Shown here one piece after another: positions 7,505 through 16,350 of a stretch of 64,000 bases of DNA (the stretch's first letter is position 1; each line of letters begins with the position of its first letter). This stretch comes from Candidatus Gastranaerophilales bacterium (lineage in GTDB: Bacteria; Cyanobacteriota; Vampirovibrionia; Gastranaerophilales; Gastranaerophilaceae): contig JAFTSM010000068.1 in the NCBI GenBank assembly GCA_017467305.1, forward strand, positions 1 to 64,000, written 5' to 3'. The position numbers and the translations under genes were made by a program. The notes below the pieces were generated by a model, which saw only the letters and a list, made by a program, of their open reading frames with translations, ran no database searches and was not told the origin of the DNA.

Positions 7505-9337
7505 ATGACATATTTATTAGGAATTAGTGCATATTACCATGATAGTGCAGCTGCAATTATAAAAGATGGGGAAATTATAGCGGCAGCACAAGAAGAACGC
7601 TTTACAAGAATAAAACAAGACAGTAATTTCCCAATGTTAGCTGTTCAATATTGTTTGAGTGAAGCAGGTATTGAACCAGAACAATTAGACGGCGTTGTGT
7701 ACTACGAAAAACCATTCATTAAATTTGAACGTATACTTGAAACCGCAATGGCGTTTGTTCCTTTTAGTATGCGTAGTTTTATAAATGCTATGCCAGTTTG
7801 GTTAAATACAAAATTATTCATTCCATCACAAATAGATAAGCATTTTGAAAAAAGACTAAAGTGTCCTATTTACTTCACAACTCACCACGAGTCTCACTGT
7901 GCAAGTGCGTTCTATCCTTCTCCATTTGAAGAAGCCGCTATTCTTTGCTTAGACGGTGTTGGAGAGTGGGATACAACTACTTGGGCTATAGGTAAAGGCA
8001 ATAAAATAGAAATCAAACAAAAAATAGAATTCCCACATTCTTTGGGTCTTTTATATAGTGCCTTCACTGGTTTCTTAGGATTCAAAGTAAATTCTGGTGA
8101 GTACAAAGTAATGGGGTTAGCACCTTATGGTGAACCAATTTATAGAGATTTAATTTTAGAAAAATTAGTTGACGTTAAAGAAGATGGTTCTTTTTGGTTG
8201 AATCAAGAATATTTTGGATATTGCACCACTGACTATATGTTCAATAAAAAATTTGAACAATTATTTAATCGTCCACCACGAAAATCAGAATCTGCATTAA
8301 CTCAAAATGATATGGATATTGCAGCAAGCTTGCAGGCAGTTACAGAAGAAATAATTCTAAAACTTGCTAATTATGTTTATAAGCAAACTGGCATGAAAAA
8401 TCTTTGTTTAGCAGGTGGTGTAGCTTTAAATTGTGTTTCTAACGGCAACATTTTAAAGAATGGTCCATTTGAAAATATTTGGACTCAGCCAGCAGCTGGT
8501 GATGCTGGTGGTGCTTTAGGAGCAGCCTTAGCAATTCACTATATGGCATTAAATAATGAACGAAAAGTAAATCCAGAAGATTCTCAATTTGGAAGCTTAT
8601 TAGGTCCTAAATATTCTGATGAAGAAATTTTAGACACCCTAAACAAATTTGAAGCAAAGTTTATAAAATATGAAACTGAAGAAGAAGTTACAAAGGTTGT
8701 AGCAAAATATATTTCTGAGGGTAAAAGTATTGGGCATTTTGCTGGCAGAATGGAATATGGCCCACGTGCATTGGGTAATAGAAGTATTTTAGCAGACCCA
8801 AGAAATCGTGAAATGCAAAAGAATTTAAACCTTGCGATTAAAAAACGTGAGTCTTTTAGACCATTTGCTCCAAGTTGCTTAGAAGAAGATGTTGAAAAAT
8901 TCTTTGATATTAGAAAAGGTAAACAGTCACCTTATATGCTTTTAACTCAACCAATATCAGATAGTATAAAAACAGAATTAACAGAAGAAGAAAAGAACTA
9001 CAAAGGTATTGAAAAACTAAAAGCGTATCGTTCAATTCTTCCAGCAATTACTCACGTTAATTATTCGGCAAGAATACAAACAGTATCTAAAAAAGTTAAT
9101 GAAAGATACTGGAATATAATCAATGAATTTAAAAAGTTAACAGATTGTAGCGTAGTTGTAAATACTTCCTTTAATATTAGAGGAGAACCAATTGTAAATA
9201 CACCAGAAAACGCTTATAAGTGCTTTATGTTTACAGATTTAGATGTTCTTGTATTGGAAAACTTTGTGCTTTTAAAAGAAGAACAAAAGAAAATTGAAGG
9301 TATTGAAGAATATCAAAAGCAATTTAAATTAGATTAA
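7505..9337 (+). CDS. Carbamoyltransferase (NodU/CmcH/TobZ/SxtI type)
   Basis: Enzymes of this family move a carbamoyl group from carbamoyl phosphate via carbamoyl-AMP onto a hydroxyl of a sugar or natural product. The 610-residue protein starts LLGISAYYHDSAAAII and has THHESHCASAFYPSPF (metal-binding His pair, residues ~124-139). It then has YKVMGLAPYG and the ATP-binding LCLAGGVALNCVSNG (~301-315). The C-terminal carbamoyltransferase domain has GRMEYGPRALGNRSI and VVNTSFNIRGEPIV. It closes the operon with SxtJ and DUF5989. No toxin or Nod-factor genes are nearby, so the acceptor is more likely a surface glycan; this is an inference. Confidence 0.93.
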   Translation: MTYLLGISAYYHDSAAAIIKDGEIIAAAQEERFTRIKQDSNFPMLAVQYCLSEAGIEPEQLDGVVYYEKPFIKFERILETAMAFVPFSMRSFINAMPVWLNTKLFIPSQIDKHFEKRLKCPIYFTTHHESHCASAFYPSPFEEAAILCLDGVGEWDTTTWAIGKGNKIEIKQKIEFPHSLGLLYSAFTGFLGFKVNSGEYKVMGLAPYGEPIYRDLILEKLVDVKEDGSFWLNQEYFGYCTTDYMFNKKFEQLFNRPPRKSESALTQNDMDIAASLQAVTEEIILKLANYVYKQTGMKNLCLAGGVALNCVSNGNILKNGPFENIWTQPAAGDAGGALGAALAIHYMALNNERKVNPEDSQFGSLLGPKYSDEEILDTLNKFEAKFIKYETEEEVTKVVAKYISEGKSIGHFAGRMEYGPRALGNRSILADPRNREMQKNLNLAIKKRESFRPFAPSCLEEDVEKFFDIRKGKQSPYMLLTQPISDSIKTELTEEEKNYKGIEKLKAYRSILPAITHVNYSARIQTVSKKVNERYWNIINEFKKLTDCSVVVNTSFNIRGEPIVNTPENAYKCFMFTDLDVLVLENFVLLKEEQKKIEGIEEYQKQFKLD

Positions 9338-9364
9338 ACATAACAGCAAATATCTCCTAATTTC

Positions 9365-9373
9365 TGTTATAAT
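9365..9373 (+). promoter_or_regulatory. Extended -10 promoter for cooC-like-folD
   Basis: TGTTATAAT is a perfect extended -10 box, about 31 bases before the start at 9405. The two genes downstream overlap by four bases and should be one transcript. Confidence 0.55.
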
Positions 9374-9404
9374 ATCAATATAAATATGGTTTTTGGAGAT
9401 ATGA

Positions 9405-10163
9405 ATGACTGTATCAATTGCAATTACAGGTAAAAGTGGTAGCGGTAAAACAACTATAACTAAGGCCTTATGGCAAGTTATAAGGAAGAAACACCCAGAT
9501 AAAACAATTTTATTATTCGACAATGATTTAACTGCAGAACTTGGTCATAGTTTTGGCAAAGATATCAGACAAACAATCTATGGTATAAGAAGTGGCAAAC
9601 ACGAATATAATACTGGTATTCCAGATAATATGTCTAAACAAGAATTTATAGAATGGGCGCTGGAAGATATTCTTGAACCACTTGATGATAATACTGATAT
9701 TATTGTTTCTTGGCTAATTGGTTCAAAAGATTGTAGATGTCCTATTACAAAACAAATTAATGATGCTCTAGTAAAACTAATATCAAGATATGATTACGTA
9801 ATTTTTGATTGCGAGTTTGACCTTAAATATCTTCATCAACTTGTTGATATTCCTATAAATGTAACTTTAGTTGTTGCAAGACCTAATGAAGCATCAATTC
9901 ACTTGGCAAAACGTATTGAGGAATATAGTGCAAAATATGCAGCAGGTGAACAACTTGGGGTTATTTTAAATAAAGTAAATAAGCAAGAAATAGAGCCTCT
10001 ACTTGCTCTTCTAAACAAATATGATTTAACAACTTTAGGAACAATTCCTAAAGACCCTAAACTAAAAGAAAATAGAATTGCTAAAGAATCTGAAATTGTT
10101 GAAAACGCTTTAGAACAATTATATTTTAGATTAAATGTGCCCCAAAACGAGGAACAACAATGA
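9405..10163 (+). CDS. CooC-like P-loop ATPase
   Basis: A 252-residue MinD/ParA-class ATPase. It has a deviant Walker A with signature lysine (GKSGSGKTT, Lys10), a switch region LLFDNDLT, and a Walker B of the CooC form (VIFDCEFDLKYLHQ). A Cys-x-Cys pair at residues 110 and 112 (KDCRC) lies where CooC proteins carry their conserved CxC nickel or dimer-bridging site. CooC loads nickel into carbon monoxide dehydrogenase, but no such enzyme is in the window, so the client is unknown. The start has TGGAGA eight bases upstream. It overlaps folD by four bases (ATGA), which hints at C1 metabolism. Confidence 0.75.
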   Translation: MTVSIAITGKSGSGKTTITKALWQVIRKKHPDKTILLFDNDLTAELGHSFGKDIRQTIYGIRSGKHEYNTGIPDNMSKQEFIEWALEDILEPLDDNTDIIVSWLIGSKDCRCPITKQINDALVKLISRYDYVIFDCEFDLKYLHQLVDIPINVTLVVARPNEASIHLAKRIEEYSAKYAAGEQLGVILNKVNKQEIEPLLALLNKYDLTTLGTIPKDPKLKENRIAKESEIVENALEQLYFRLNVPQNEEQQ

Positions 10164-11008
10164 CAGTAATTCTTGACGGTAAAAGCCTTGCAAATAAAAT
10201 TACAGAAGAGTTGAAAAATAAAACTCAATCACTAACTAACAAGCCTAAATTGGCAGTATTATTGGTTGGTGACAATCCAGCAAGCCAAATTTACGTCAAA
10301 AACAAACAAAAAAAGGCAGAATATATTGGATTTGAATCTTTAGTTATTCCCCTACCAAAAGAGGCAACAGAAGATAATATTCTAGAACACATCTATATTT
10401 TAAATGAAGATACAAATATAAATGCAATATTAGTTCAATTACCACTTCCAGATGGGATTAATCAAAAAAGAATTATAGAAGCAATCGACCCAATAAAAGA
10501 CGTTGATGGTTTTACTTCTTATAACTTTGGAAGATTGGCTCTTGGTTATAAACCGTACACATATCCTTGTACACCAAAGGGAATAATAAAACTTTTAGAA
10601 GAATATAATATTGAACTTTCTGGTAAAAATGTTCTTGTTATTGGTCGTTCAAATATCGTAGGGAAACCTGTTTCCTTGATGTTGCAACAAAAAAATGCAA
10701 CTGTAACTATGGCAAATAGTTACACTCAAAATTTAAGAGAAATTTCTAAACAAGCAGATATTATTATTTCTGCAGTTGGAAAGCCTAAATTTATAACACA
10801 AGACTATATTAAAGATGATGCAATTATTGTTGATGTTGGAATAAATAGAACGGATAACGGTTTATGTGGTGATATAGATTTTGAAAATGCAAAAGAACAT
10901 ACTTCACATATTACCCCAGTTCCAGGTGGAGTTGGTCCAATGACAATTGCCATGTTAATGGAAAATACATTAGAACTTTATAATCTTCAAAAAGAACTAC
11001 TCTTGTAA
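10160..11008 (+). CDS. folD: Bifunctional methylenetetrahydrofolate dehydrogenase / methenyltetrahydrofolate cyclohydrolase
   Basis: FolD interconverts 5,10-methylene-, 5,10-methenyl- and 10-formyl-tetrahydrofolate with NADP. The 282-residue protein has the catalytic Tyr45-x3-Lys49 (SQIYVKNK), the QLPLPDGI loop, PIKDVDGF, the nucleotide-binding VIGRSNIVGKPV, and the C-terminal signature PVPGGVGPMTIAML. The length is normal. It is translated from the ATGA overlap with the CooC-like gene. The 210 bases that follow hold no gene I can support. Confidence 0.97.
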   Translation: MTVILDGKSLANKITEELKNKTQSLTNKPKLAVLLVGDNPASQIYVKNKQKKAEYIGFESLVIPLPKEATEDNILEHIYILNEDTNINAILVQLPLPDGINQKRIIEAIDPIKDVDGFTSYNFGRLALGYKPYTYPCTPKGIIKLLEEYNIELSGKNVLVIGRSNIVGKPVSLMLQQKNATVTMANSYTQNLREISKQADIIISAVGKPKFITQDYIKDDAIIVDVGINRTDNGLCGDIDFENAKEHTSHITPVPGGVGPMTIAMLMENTLELYNLQKELLL

Positions 11009-11218
11009 TATTTCTTAATACATATCCATTGTATATAAATTGGATACTTTTATAGATTTAACAAGTATTATAGCATCATGTAAAACACCATTCTTTTGAT
11101 TATTTTTCAGATATTCTATTTTAGTTTTACAAAACATGTTTAAAAAATAAAAAAAATAGGCATATTAGTATTAGTTATGCGAGATGTTCTCTTTGCAAAA
11201 TAAAAGTCAGGAAAGATT

Positions 11219-11491
11219 ATGATTTTAGAGTACAAAGTTAATGATTTATATGTACAAGCTGCTTGGTTAAAGACCTTGTACGATTTAGTTGAAGAATTAA
11301 ATTGTAAATGCCAAACATATATTGATGAATCATATAACCGTACTAATAAAAATTTCGATAGAATGAGAACTATAAAGATTTATGGCTCTGATACAATGTT
11401 AGGCTGGTTCAAATTACGTATGGAACGTTATACTCATTTTATTTTTAACTTTAATGAACAGCCAGACATTAAGAGCGAATTTGTAGAATAG
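11219..11491 (+). CDS. Hypothetical protein, 90 aa
   Basis: I do not recognise a family. AGGAAAG lies a few bases before the ATG. The product is a mixed α/β cytoplasmic-type protein, with two Cys in NCKCQ and aromatic-rich ends (HFIFNFNE). It stands alone, followed by an imperfect terminator hairpin at 11527-11550. The 210 bases upstream, back to folD, are AT-rich, with no clear RNA gene. Confidence 0.65.
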   Translation: MILEYKVNDLYVQAAWLKTLYDLVEELNCKCQTYIDESYNRTNKNFDRMRTIKIYGSDTMLGWFKLRMERYTHFIFNFNEQPDIKSEFVE

Positions 11492-11526
11492 TTGTATAAA
11501 GTGTTGTTCAGTTTTAGACTACACAG

Positions 11527-11550
11527 CGTCCATAGGGTTTCTATGGGCGT
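11527..11550 (+). terminator. Intrinsic terminator after the 90-aa gene
   Basis: CGTCCATAG at 11527-11535 pairs with CTATGGGCG at 11541-11549 (one G-U pair), loop GGTTT, then a short T run. Confidence 0.65.
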
Positions 11551-11556
11551 TTTCCG

Positions 11557-11796
11557 TTATTTAATTGCCTCAAATGCTATTATATGGTCATCACAAATAC
11601 ATAAGCTATCTCTGTGTTCTATATTTGAACAACCACTTGTAAAGAACATCTCAACATTTTCTAAACACACAATATCTTCATCATCATAATCTTCAACAAG
11701 ACAACCGGTTGCACAAAATTTCATAGTGCAAATTCTAACTTTTTTTGTACACGCTTTATTTAATGCATTAATCAACGATTTTTTTGTATTTCTCAT
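11557..11796 (-). CDS. Hypothetical cysteine-rich small protein, 79 aa
   Basis: The protein has eight Cys in 79 residues (16, 23, 28, 32, 44, 56, 66, 68), including CATGC and CIC pairs, which suggests a metal site or an Fe-S/zinc-ribbon-like fold. I do not recognise a family. The ribosome binding site GGGAG lies in the 3' arm of the terminator hairpin of the upstream rfb operon (11801-11832). A plus-strand ORF across the same bases lacks a ribosome binding site and is taken as a shadow. Confidence 0.65.
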   Translation of the reverse strand: MRNTKKSLINALNKACTKKVRICTMKFCATGCLVEDYDDEDIVCLENVEMFFTSGCSNIEHRDSLCICDDHIIAFEAIK

Positions 11797-11800
11797 AATA

Positions 11801-11832
11801 AAAACTCCCTAATATATTAATAAGGGAGTTTT
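11801..11832 (-). terminator. Terminator of the rfb operon, holding the next gene's ribosome binding site
   Basis: AAAACTCCCT at 11801-11810 pairs perfectly with AGGGAGTTTT at 11823-11832 around a 12-base loop. On the minus strand the 3' arm reads AGGGAGTTTT and is followed by TATT and the ATG of the cysteine-rich protein. The GGGAG is therefore both terminator stem and ribosome binding site. Confidence 0.85.
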
Positions 11833-11856
11833 TTATGTTTTACATTCGATTAATGA

Positions 11857-12729
11857 CTAATCTTGAATATTAGCAATATATTGATAGTATGGATTATTCG
11901 GATACTTTGAAGCAATTTCTAACAATTGCTCTTTTGAAATATACCCCATTCTATAAGCAACTTCTTCTAAACAAGCAATTTTAAAACCTTGATTATCTTC
12001 AATAGTTTTTATAAATTGAGAAGCTTGAAGAAGTGATTCATGAGTTCCAGTATCTAACCAAGCAAAACCACGACCCAACAACTCAACATTAACTGTATTT
12101 TTCTTTAAGTAAGTATTATTTAAATCTGTAATTTCAAGTTCATTTCTTGCTGAAGGCTTTTGATTTTTAACGTATTCAACAACATTGTTATCATAGAAGT
12201 ATAAACCAGTTACTGCAAATTGTGATTTTGGTTTCTTTGGTTTTTCAACTATAGATAAAACTTTTCCATTTTCATCAAAATCAACAACACCAAATCTTTG
12301 AGGGTCTTTAACTTGGTATGCAAATAAAGTTGCGCCACCTTCATTTTCTGTTCTTTTAACTGCATTTTTAAGCATTTTAGAAAACGATGGACCATAGAAA
12401 ATATTATCACCTAAAATTAAAGCAACAGAGTCTTTTCCAATAAATTCTTTGCCAAGAATAAATGCTTGTGCTAAACCATCTGGACTTGGTTGTTCCACAT
12501 ACGAGAATTTAACACCAAACTGACTACCATCACCTAATAAATTTTTAAAATTAGGTAAATCTTTTGGTGTTGAAATAATAAGAATTTCTTTTATACCTGC
12601 TAACATCAAAACTGATATAGGATGATAAATCATCGGCTTATCATAAACTGGTAATAATTGTTTTGAAGTTACTATCGTTGATGGATACAAGCGAGTACCT
12701 GAACCACCAGCTAGGACTATACCTTTCAT
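11857..12729 (-). CDS. rfbA: Glucose-1-phosphate thymidylyltransferase
   Basis: RfbA makes dTDP-glucose from glucose 1-phosphate and dTTP, the first step of dTDP-rhamnose synthesis. The 290-residue protein begins [18 protein letters not shown] (nucleotide-binding loop) and has [12 protein letters not shown] and LGDNIFYGP (metal Asp). Its length matches the RmlA family. It overlaps rfbD by four bases and is the last gene of rfbC-B-D-A, ending before the terminator at 11801-11832. Confidence 0.97.
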   Translation of the reverse strand: MKGIVLAGGSGTRLYPSTIVTSKQLLPVYDKPMIYHPISVLMLAGIKEILIISTPKDLPNFKNLLGDGSQFGVKFSYVEQPSPDGLAQAFILGKEFIGKDSVALILGDNIFYGPSFSKMLKNAVKRTENEGGATLFAYQVKDPQRFGVVDFDENGKVLSIVEKPKKPKSQFAVTGLYFYDNNVVEYVKNQKPSARNELEITDLNNTYLKKNTVNVELLGRGFAWLDTGTHESLLQASQFIKTIEDNQGFKIACLEEVAYRMGYISKEQLLEIASKYPNNPYYQYIANIQD

Positions 12730-13547
12730 TCACACCTCAACTCTAAATATTCTTTTAATGCAGTTTCCCATTTTCTACAGAATTTATTATTTTCCATAAT
12801 GCTATTTTGTGGACGTTTTGCAGGACGTGGAAATTCGTCTGTTGTACAAGGCTTTAAGTTAACGTTTAATCCAGAAAGTTCAAATATTTTTTGTGCAAAA
12901 CCATGCCAGCTTGTAGAACCACTTCCACAAATTTGATAAATACCATAAGGCATTTCTTCTGTTAGAAGTTTTACTATGCCATTAGCTAACTCTACAGTCC
13001 AAGTAGGACAACCAATTTGGTCGTCTACTACTTTTAATTCCTCTTTATCTTTTAAAGCAATCATTGTTTCAACAAAGTTTTTGCCGTGGTGACCATATAG
13101 CCAACTTGTTCTTGCAATATAGAATTTTTCATTTTCTTGAACAGCTTTTTCGCCAGACAATTTAGATTCACCATATACATTGATTGGATTTGTTTTATCA
13201 GTTGGAAGATATTTGCCAGCTTTTGTTCCGTCAAATACATAGTCTGTTGAAATATAAACGATAGGAATATCTAATTTTTTGCAGACCATAGCAAGGTTTT
13301 TTGTACCCAGTTCATTAATTTTAAAGGCTGTTTCCTTATCTTCTTCAGCTTTATCTACATTTGTATACGCGGCACAATGAACAACGTAGTCTGGTGCATT
13401 TTCTGTTAGAACTTTTTCGACTTGTTCTAAATTAGTAATATCAAGATTATGAATATCAGTTTCTATAACATCAAAATCTTCATCTTCTAAAATTGGGCAT
13501 AAATCTTGCCCCAACATTCCATTTGCACCTGTAACTAATACTTTCAT
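12726..13547 (-). CDS. rfbD: dTDP-4-dehydrorhamnose reductase
   Basis: RfbD reduces dTDP-4-keto-L-rhamnose to dTDP-L-rhamnose, the last step. The 273-residue SDR-type protein has the Rossmann motif [11 protein letters not shown], the STDYVFDG stretch and the Tyr-x3-Lys active site (YGESK). Its start lies directly against the stop of rfbB (13548), and its end overlaps rfbA. Confidence 0.96.
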   Translation of the reverse strand: MKVLVTGANGMLGQDLCPILEDEDFDVIETDIHNLDITNLEQVEKVLTENAPDYVVHCAAYTNVDKAEEDKETAFKINELGTKNLAMVCKKLDIPIVYISTDYVFDGTKAGKYLPTDKTNPINVYGESKLSGEKAVQENEKFYIARTSWLYGHHGKNFVETMIALKDKEELKVVDDQIGCPTWTVELANGIVKLLTEEMPYGIYQICGSGSTSWHGFAQKIFELSGLNVNLKPCTTDEFPRPAKRPQNSIMENNKFCRKWETALKEYLELRCE

Positions 13548-14528
13548 TTATACAATACCTGCTTTTTTATTTTCTATGTTCTTAATCCATTCTTGATTGT
13601 TTAAATACCAATCAATTGTTATTTTAATACCTTCTTCAAAAGTTAATGATGGCATCCAACCAAGTTCTGATTGAATTTTGTCATTACTAATTGCATATCT
13701 TCTATCATGCCCTAATCTATCTTTAACATATTTAATAGAAGATTCATCCTTGCCCATAGCATCTAGAATCAAATGAGTAATTTCAAGGTTAGTTTTTTCA
13801 TTGTGTCCACCAATATTATAAACTTCTCCAATTCTACCTTTATGAAGTACAGTATCGATTGCAGCACAATGGTCATAAACATATAACCAGTCACGAACAT
13901 TCATTCCATCACCATATACAGGAACCTTATCGCCTTTTAATAATTGAGAAATAAAGAAAGGAATAAGTTTTTCTGGATATTGATATGGACCATAATTGTT
14001 TGAACAACGAGTTGTTAAAACTGGCATTTTGTATGTTTCATAATATGCTCTAACTAATAAATCCGCACTAGCCTTTGAAGCTGAATATGGGCTATTAGGT
14101 GCTATTGGTGTTGTTTCATAGAAATAACCAGTTTTGCCTAATGTTCCATAAACTTCATCAGTAGAAACTTGTAAATATCTTTGGATATTAGCTTCTTTTG
14201 CTGATTGTAGTAAGTTCAAAGTACCTTGAACATTTGTTTCAATAAATATTTCTGGTCCAGTGATTGAACGGTCAACGTGGCTTTCTGCTGCAAAATTAAC
14301 AACACAATCAACTTGTGACATTAATTCTCTAACTAATTTTTTGTCACAAATATTTCCGTGTACAAAAGTATAATTAGGGTTATCTTTAACATCATTTAAG
14401 TTTTCAATATTACCTGCATAAGTTAATGCATCAATGTTAATGATTTTATAATCTGGATACTTATTAAGCATGTGTCTTATAAAACAGCTACCAATAAAAC
14501 CAGCACCACCAGTTACTAAAATATTCAT
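13548..14528 (-). CDS. rfbB: dTDP-glucose 4,6-dehydratase
   Basis: RfbB converts dTDP-glucose to dTDP-4-keto-6-deoxyglucose. The 326-residue extended SDR has VTGGAGFIGSCF (NAD loop), STDEVYGTL (catalytic Thr-Asp-Glu region) and YSASKASAD (Tyr-x3-Lys), plus the RCSNNYGPYQYPEKLIP signature of this enzyme. The gap to rfbC is two bases. Confidence 0.97.
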   Translation of the reverse strand: MNILVTGGAGFIGSCFIRHMLNKYPDYKIINIDALTYAGNIENLNDVKDNPNYTFVHGNICDKKLVRELMSQVDCVVNFAAESHVDRSITGPEIFIETNVQGTLNLLQSAKEANIQRYLQVSTDEVYGTLGKTGYFYETTPIAPNSPYSASKASADLLVRAYYETYKMPVLTTRCSNNYGPYQYPEKLIPFFISQLLKGDKVPVYGDGMNVRDWLYVYDHCAAIDTVLHKGRIGEVYNIGGHNEKTNLEITHLILDAMGKDESSIKYVKDRLGHDRRYAISNDKIQSELGWMPSLTFEEGIKITIDWYLNNQEWIKNIENKKAGIV

Positions 14529-14530
14529 TA

Positions 14531-15076
14531 TTAATCCTTTATCTCTCTAAGTCTTGGTTGAACTTTATCTTTTTCACTCAAAATAGGTTCAAAATCTATA
14601 CCCCATTCAATACCAATTTCTGGGTCATTCCATAAAACACCTCTATCGTGTTCTTTAGAAAATTCATTTGAAGCCTTATATAAAAGTTCTGCGGTATCAC
14701 TTAATACAACAAAACCATGTGCAAACCCTTCTGGGATATACAACATATGTTTATTTTCTTCTGTTAATTTTTCACCAACCCATTTACCAAAAGTAGGTGA
14801 ATTTTTTCTAATATCAACTGCGACATCAAAGATTTCACCACGTATACAACGAACTAATTTTGCTTGTCCTTTAGGTGCTGCTTGATAATGTAAACCTCTT
14901 AAAACACCTTTTGTAGAACGTGAATGATTATCTTGATTAAATTCTACATCTATTCCATTAGCAAAAAACTCAGATTTTTTATAGCCTTCCATAAAAAAGC
15001 CACGTTCATCTGCAAAAACCTTAGGAATAACTAAAACAACATCTTCTATCTCTAATCTTTTAAATTCAAATGGCAT
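14531..15076 (-). CDS. rfbC: dTDP-4-dehydrorhamnose 3,5-epimerase
   Basis: RfbC epimerises C3 and C5 of the 4-keto sugar. The 181-residue cupin has the catalytic His in LRGLHYQ and the EDHNHSRS-like NQDNHSRS stretch before it, then IPEGFAHGF. It is the first gene of the rhamnose operon, with GAGGTAGGG before the ATG. Rhamnose would go to O-antigen or other envelope glycans. Confidence 0.96.
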   Translation of the reverse strand: MPFEFKRLEIEDVVLVIPKVFADERGFFMEGYKKSEFFANGIDVEFNQDNHSRSTKGVLRGLHYQAAPKGQAKLVRCIRGEIFDVAVDIRKNSPTFGKWVGEKLTEENKHMLYIPEGFAHGFVVLSDTAELLYKASNEFSKEHDRGVLWNDPEIGIEWGIDFEPILSEKDKVQPRLREIKD

Positions 15077-15097
15077 AAACCCTACCTCACTAGCATA

Positions 15098-15106
15098 ATT
15101 ATATCA
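15098..15106 (-). promoter_or_regulatory. Extended -10 promoter of the rfb operon
   Basis: On the minus strand this reads TGATATAAT, a perfect TGn-TATAAT, 21 bases upstream of the rfbC start. It lies in the divergent gap with bioF. Confidence 0.55.
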
Positions 15107-15186
15107 GAAACTAGCGAAATAGGAAGAATTAATCACAATTAGAAGAATTTTATTATTATAAAATTTCTTATACTTTTTGTTTGAAT

Positions 15187-15192
15187 TATACT
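15187..15192 (+). promoter_or_regulatory. Candidate -10 box of bioF (leaderless arrangement)
   Basis: TATACT ends six bases before the bioF ATG at 15199, so transcription would begin at or next to the start codon. The -35 region is weak. A second TATACT lies at 15169-15174. Confidence 0.4.
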
Positions 15193-15198
15193 TTTATT

Positions 15199-16350
15199 AT
15201 GAGTTTTTACAGTGAAGAAATAAAAAAGCTTGTTGAAAAAGATAATTTTAGACAAGTTCATAATATAGAAGAAAAACGAGGAAAATATCTATCTATTAAC
15301 GGTAGAGAGCTTTTAAATTTTTCTTCTAACGATTATTTGAATTTAAGTACCGATAGAAAATTAATCGATGAATTTCTTGAAAAATATAAAAATAGCAATG
15401 AATTTATTTTTTCTTCAACTTCATCTAGATTGCTAACGGGAACTTCTAGTTGTTATAAAAAACTAGAACAAAATCTTGCTAAATTGTTCAAAAAAGAGGC
15501 TTGTTTATTGTTTAATACGGGTTATCAATGTAACTTGGGTGTTGTTTCTTCTCTTGTAAATCGTGATGATGTTATTTTTTCTGATAAACTTAACCATGCA
15601 AGTATTATTGATGGAATGAGATTATCTTCTGCTCAATTCTATAGATATAAACATTTTGACTATGATAATTTAGAAGAACTTTTAAAGAAGCATAGAGCAA
15701 ATTATAAAAAAGCAATTATTATTTCTGAATCTGTATTTAGTATGGACGGAGATATTGCTGATATTAAAAAATTAGTAGAATTAAAGAAAAAATATGACTG
15801 CTATTTGATGATTGATGAAGCGCACGCTTTTGGTATCTTTGGTGATAATTTAGCTGGTATTTCAGATAGAGATAATTTACTAAATGAAGTTGATATTATA
15901 ACAGCAACACTTGGTAAGTCACTTGCTTCAATGGGAGCTTTTTGCGTTGCAAATAAAACAATTATTGATTACTTAATTAATAAAGCTAATTCCTTTATTT
16001 TTTCTACTGCTATTTCATCAGTGAATGTTATGTGGTCAAATTTCTTATTAGAAGAAAAGTTTAAAACTGTAAAACAAAAAGCAGAAAAATTAAATAAGTT
16101 AATTATTGAAGCAAATGAATTTATTGGTAATAGTGGTGAAACACAAATTGTTCCAATAATTATTGGTGAAAACTCTAAAACAATTAAAATTGCAGAAGAA
16201 TTAAGAAGTAAAGGTTTTTATATTCTTCCAGTTCGTCCACCAACAGTTCCAGTTAATACTTCAAGATTAAGATTATCACTAACTGCTGATATCACTATTG
16301 AAGAATTTAAAACAGTTATTGATACTGTAAGAGGTTATAATGCAATATAA
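15199..16350 (+). CDS. bioF: 8-amino-7-oxononanoate synthase
   Basis: BioF condenses pimeloyl-ACP with alanine using PLP, the first step of biotin ring building. The protein (~383 residues) has LNFSSNDYLNLS, the glycine-rich cofactor pocket GTSSCYKKLE, IDEAHAFGIFG (PLP Asp and His) and the lysine in ATLGKSLASMGAF. A TTG at 15181 would add six residues, but the homologous N-terminus fits the ATG at 15199. No ribosome binding site is visible; a TATACT six bases upstream suggests a leaderless mRNA. It overlaps bioG by 11 bases. Confidence 0.95.
   Translation: MSFYSEEIKKLVEKDNFRQVHNIEEKRGKYLSINGRELLNFSSNDYLNLSTDRKLIDEFLEKYKNSNEFIFSSTSSRLLTGTSSCYKKLEQNLAKLFKKEACLLFNTGYQCNLGVVSSLVNRDDVIFSDKLNHASIIDGMRLSSAQFYRYKHFDYDNLEELLKKHRANYKKAIIISESVFSMDGDIADIKKLVELKKKYDCYLMIDEAHAFGIFGDNLAGISDRDNLLNEVDIITATLGKSLASMGAFCVANKTIIDYLINKANSFIFSTAISSVNVMWSNFLLEEKFKTVKQKAEKLNKLIIEANEFIGNSGETQIVPIIIGENSKTIKIAEELRSKGFYILPVRPPTVPVNTSRLRLSLTADITIEEFKTVIDTVRGYNAI

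Noticed and set aside
11492..11689. Plus-strand ORF of 65 codons across the terminator and the cysteine-rich gene
   Set aside because: No ribosome binding site, it runs through a terminator hairpin, and the opposite strand has a better supported gene.
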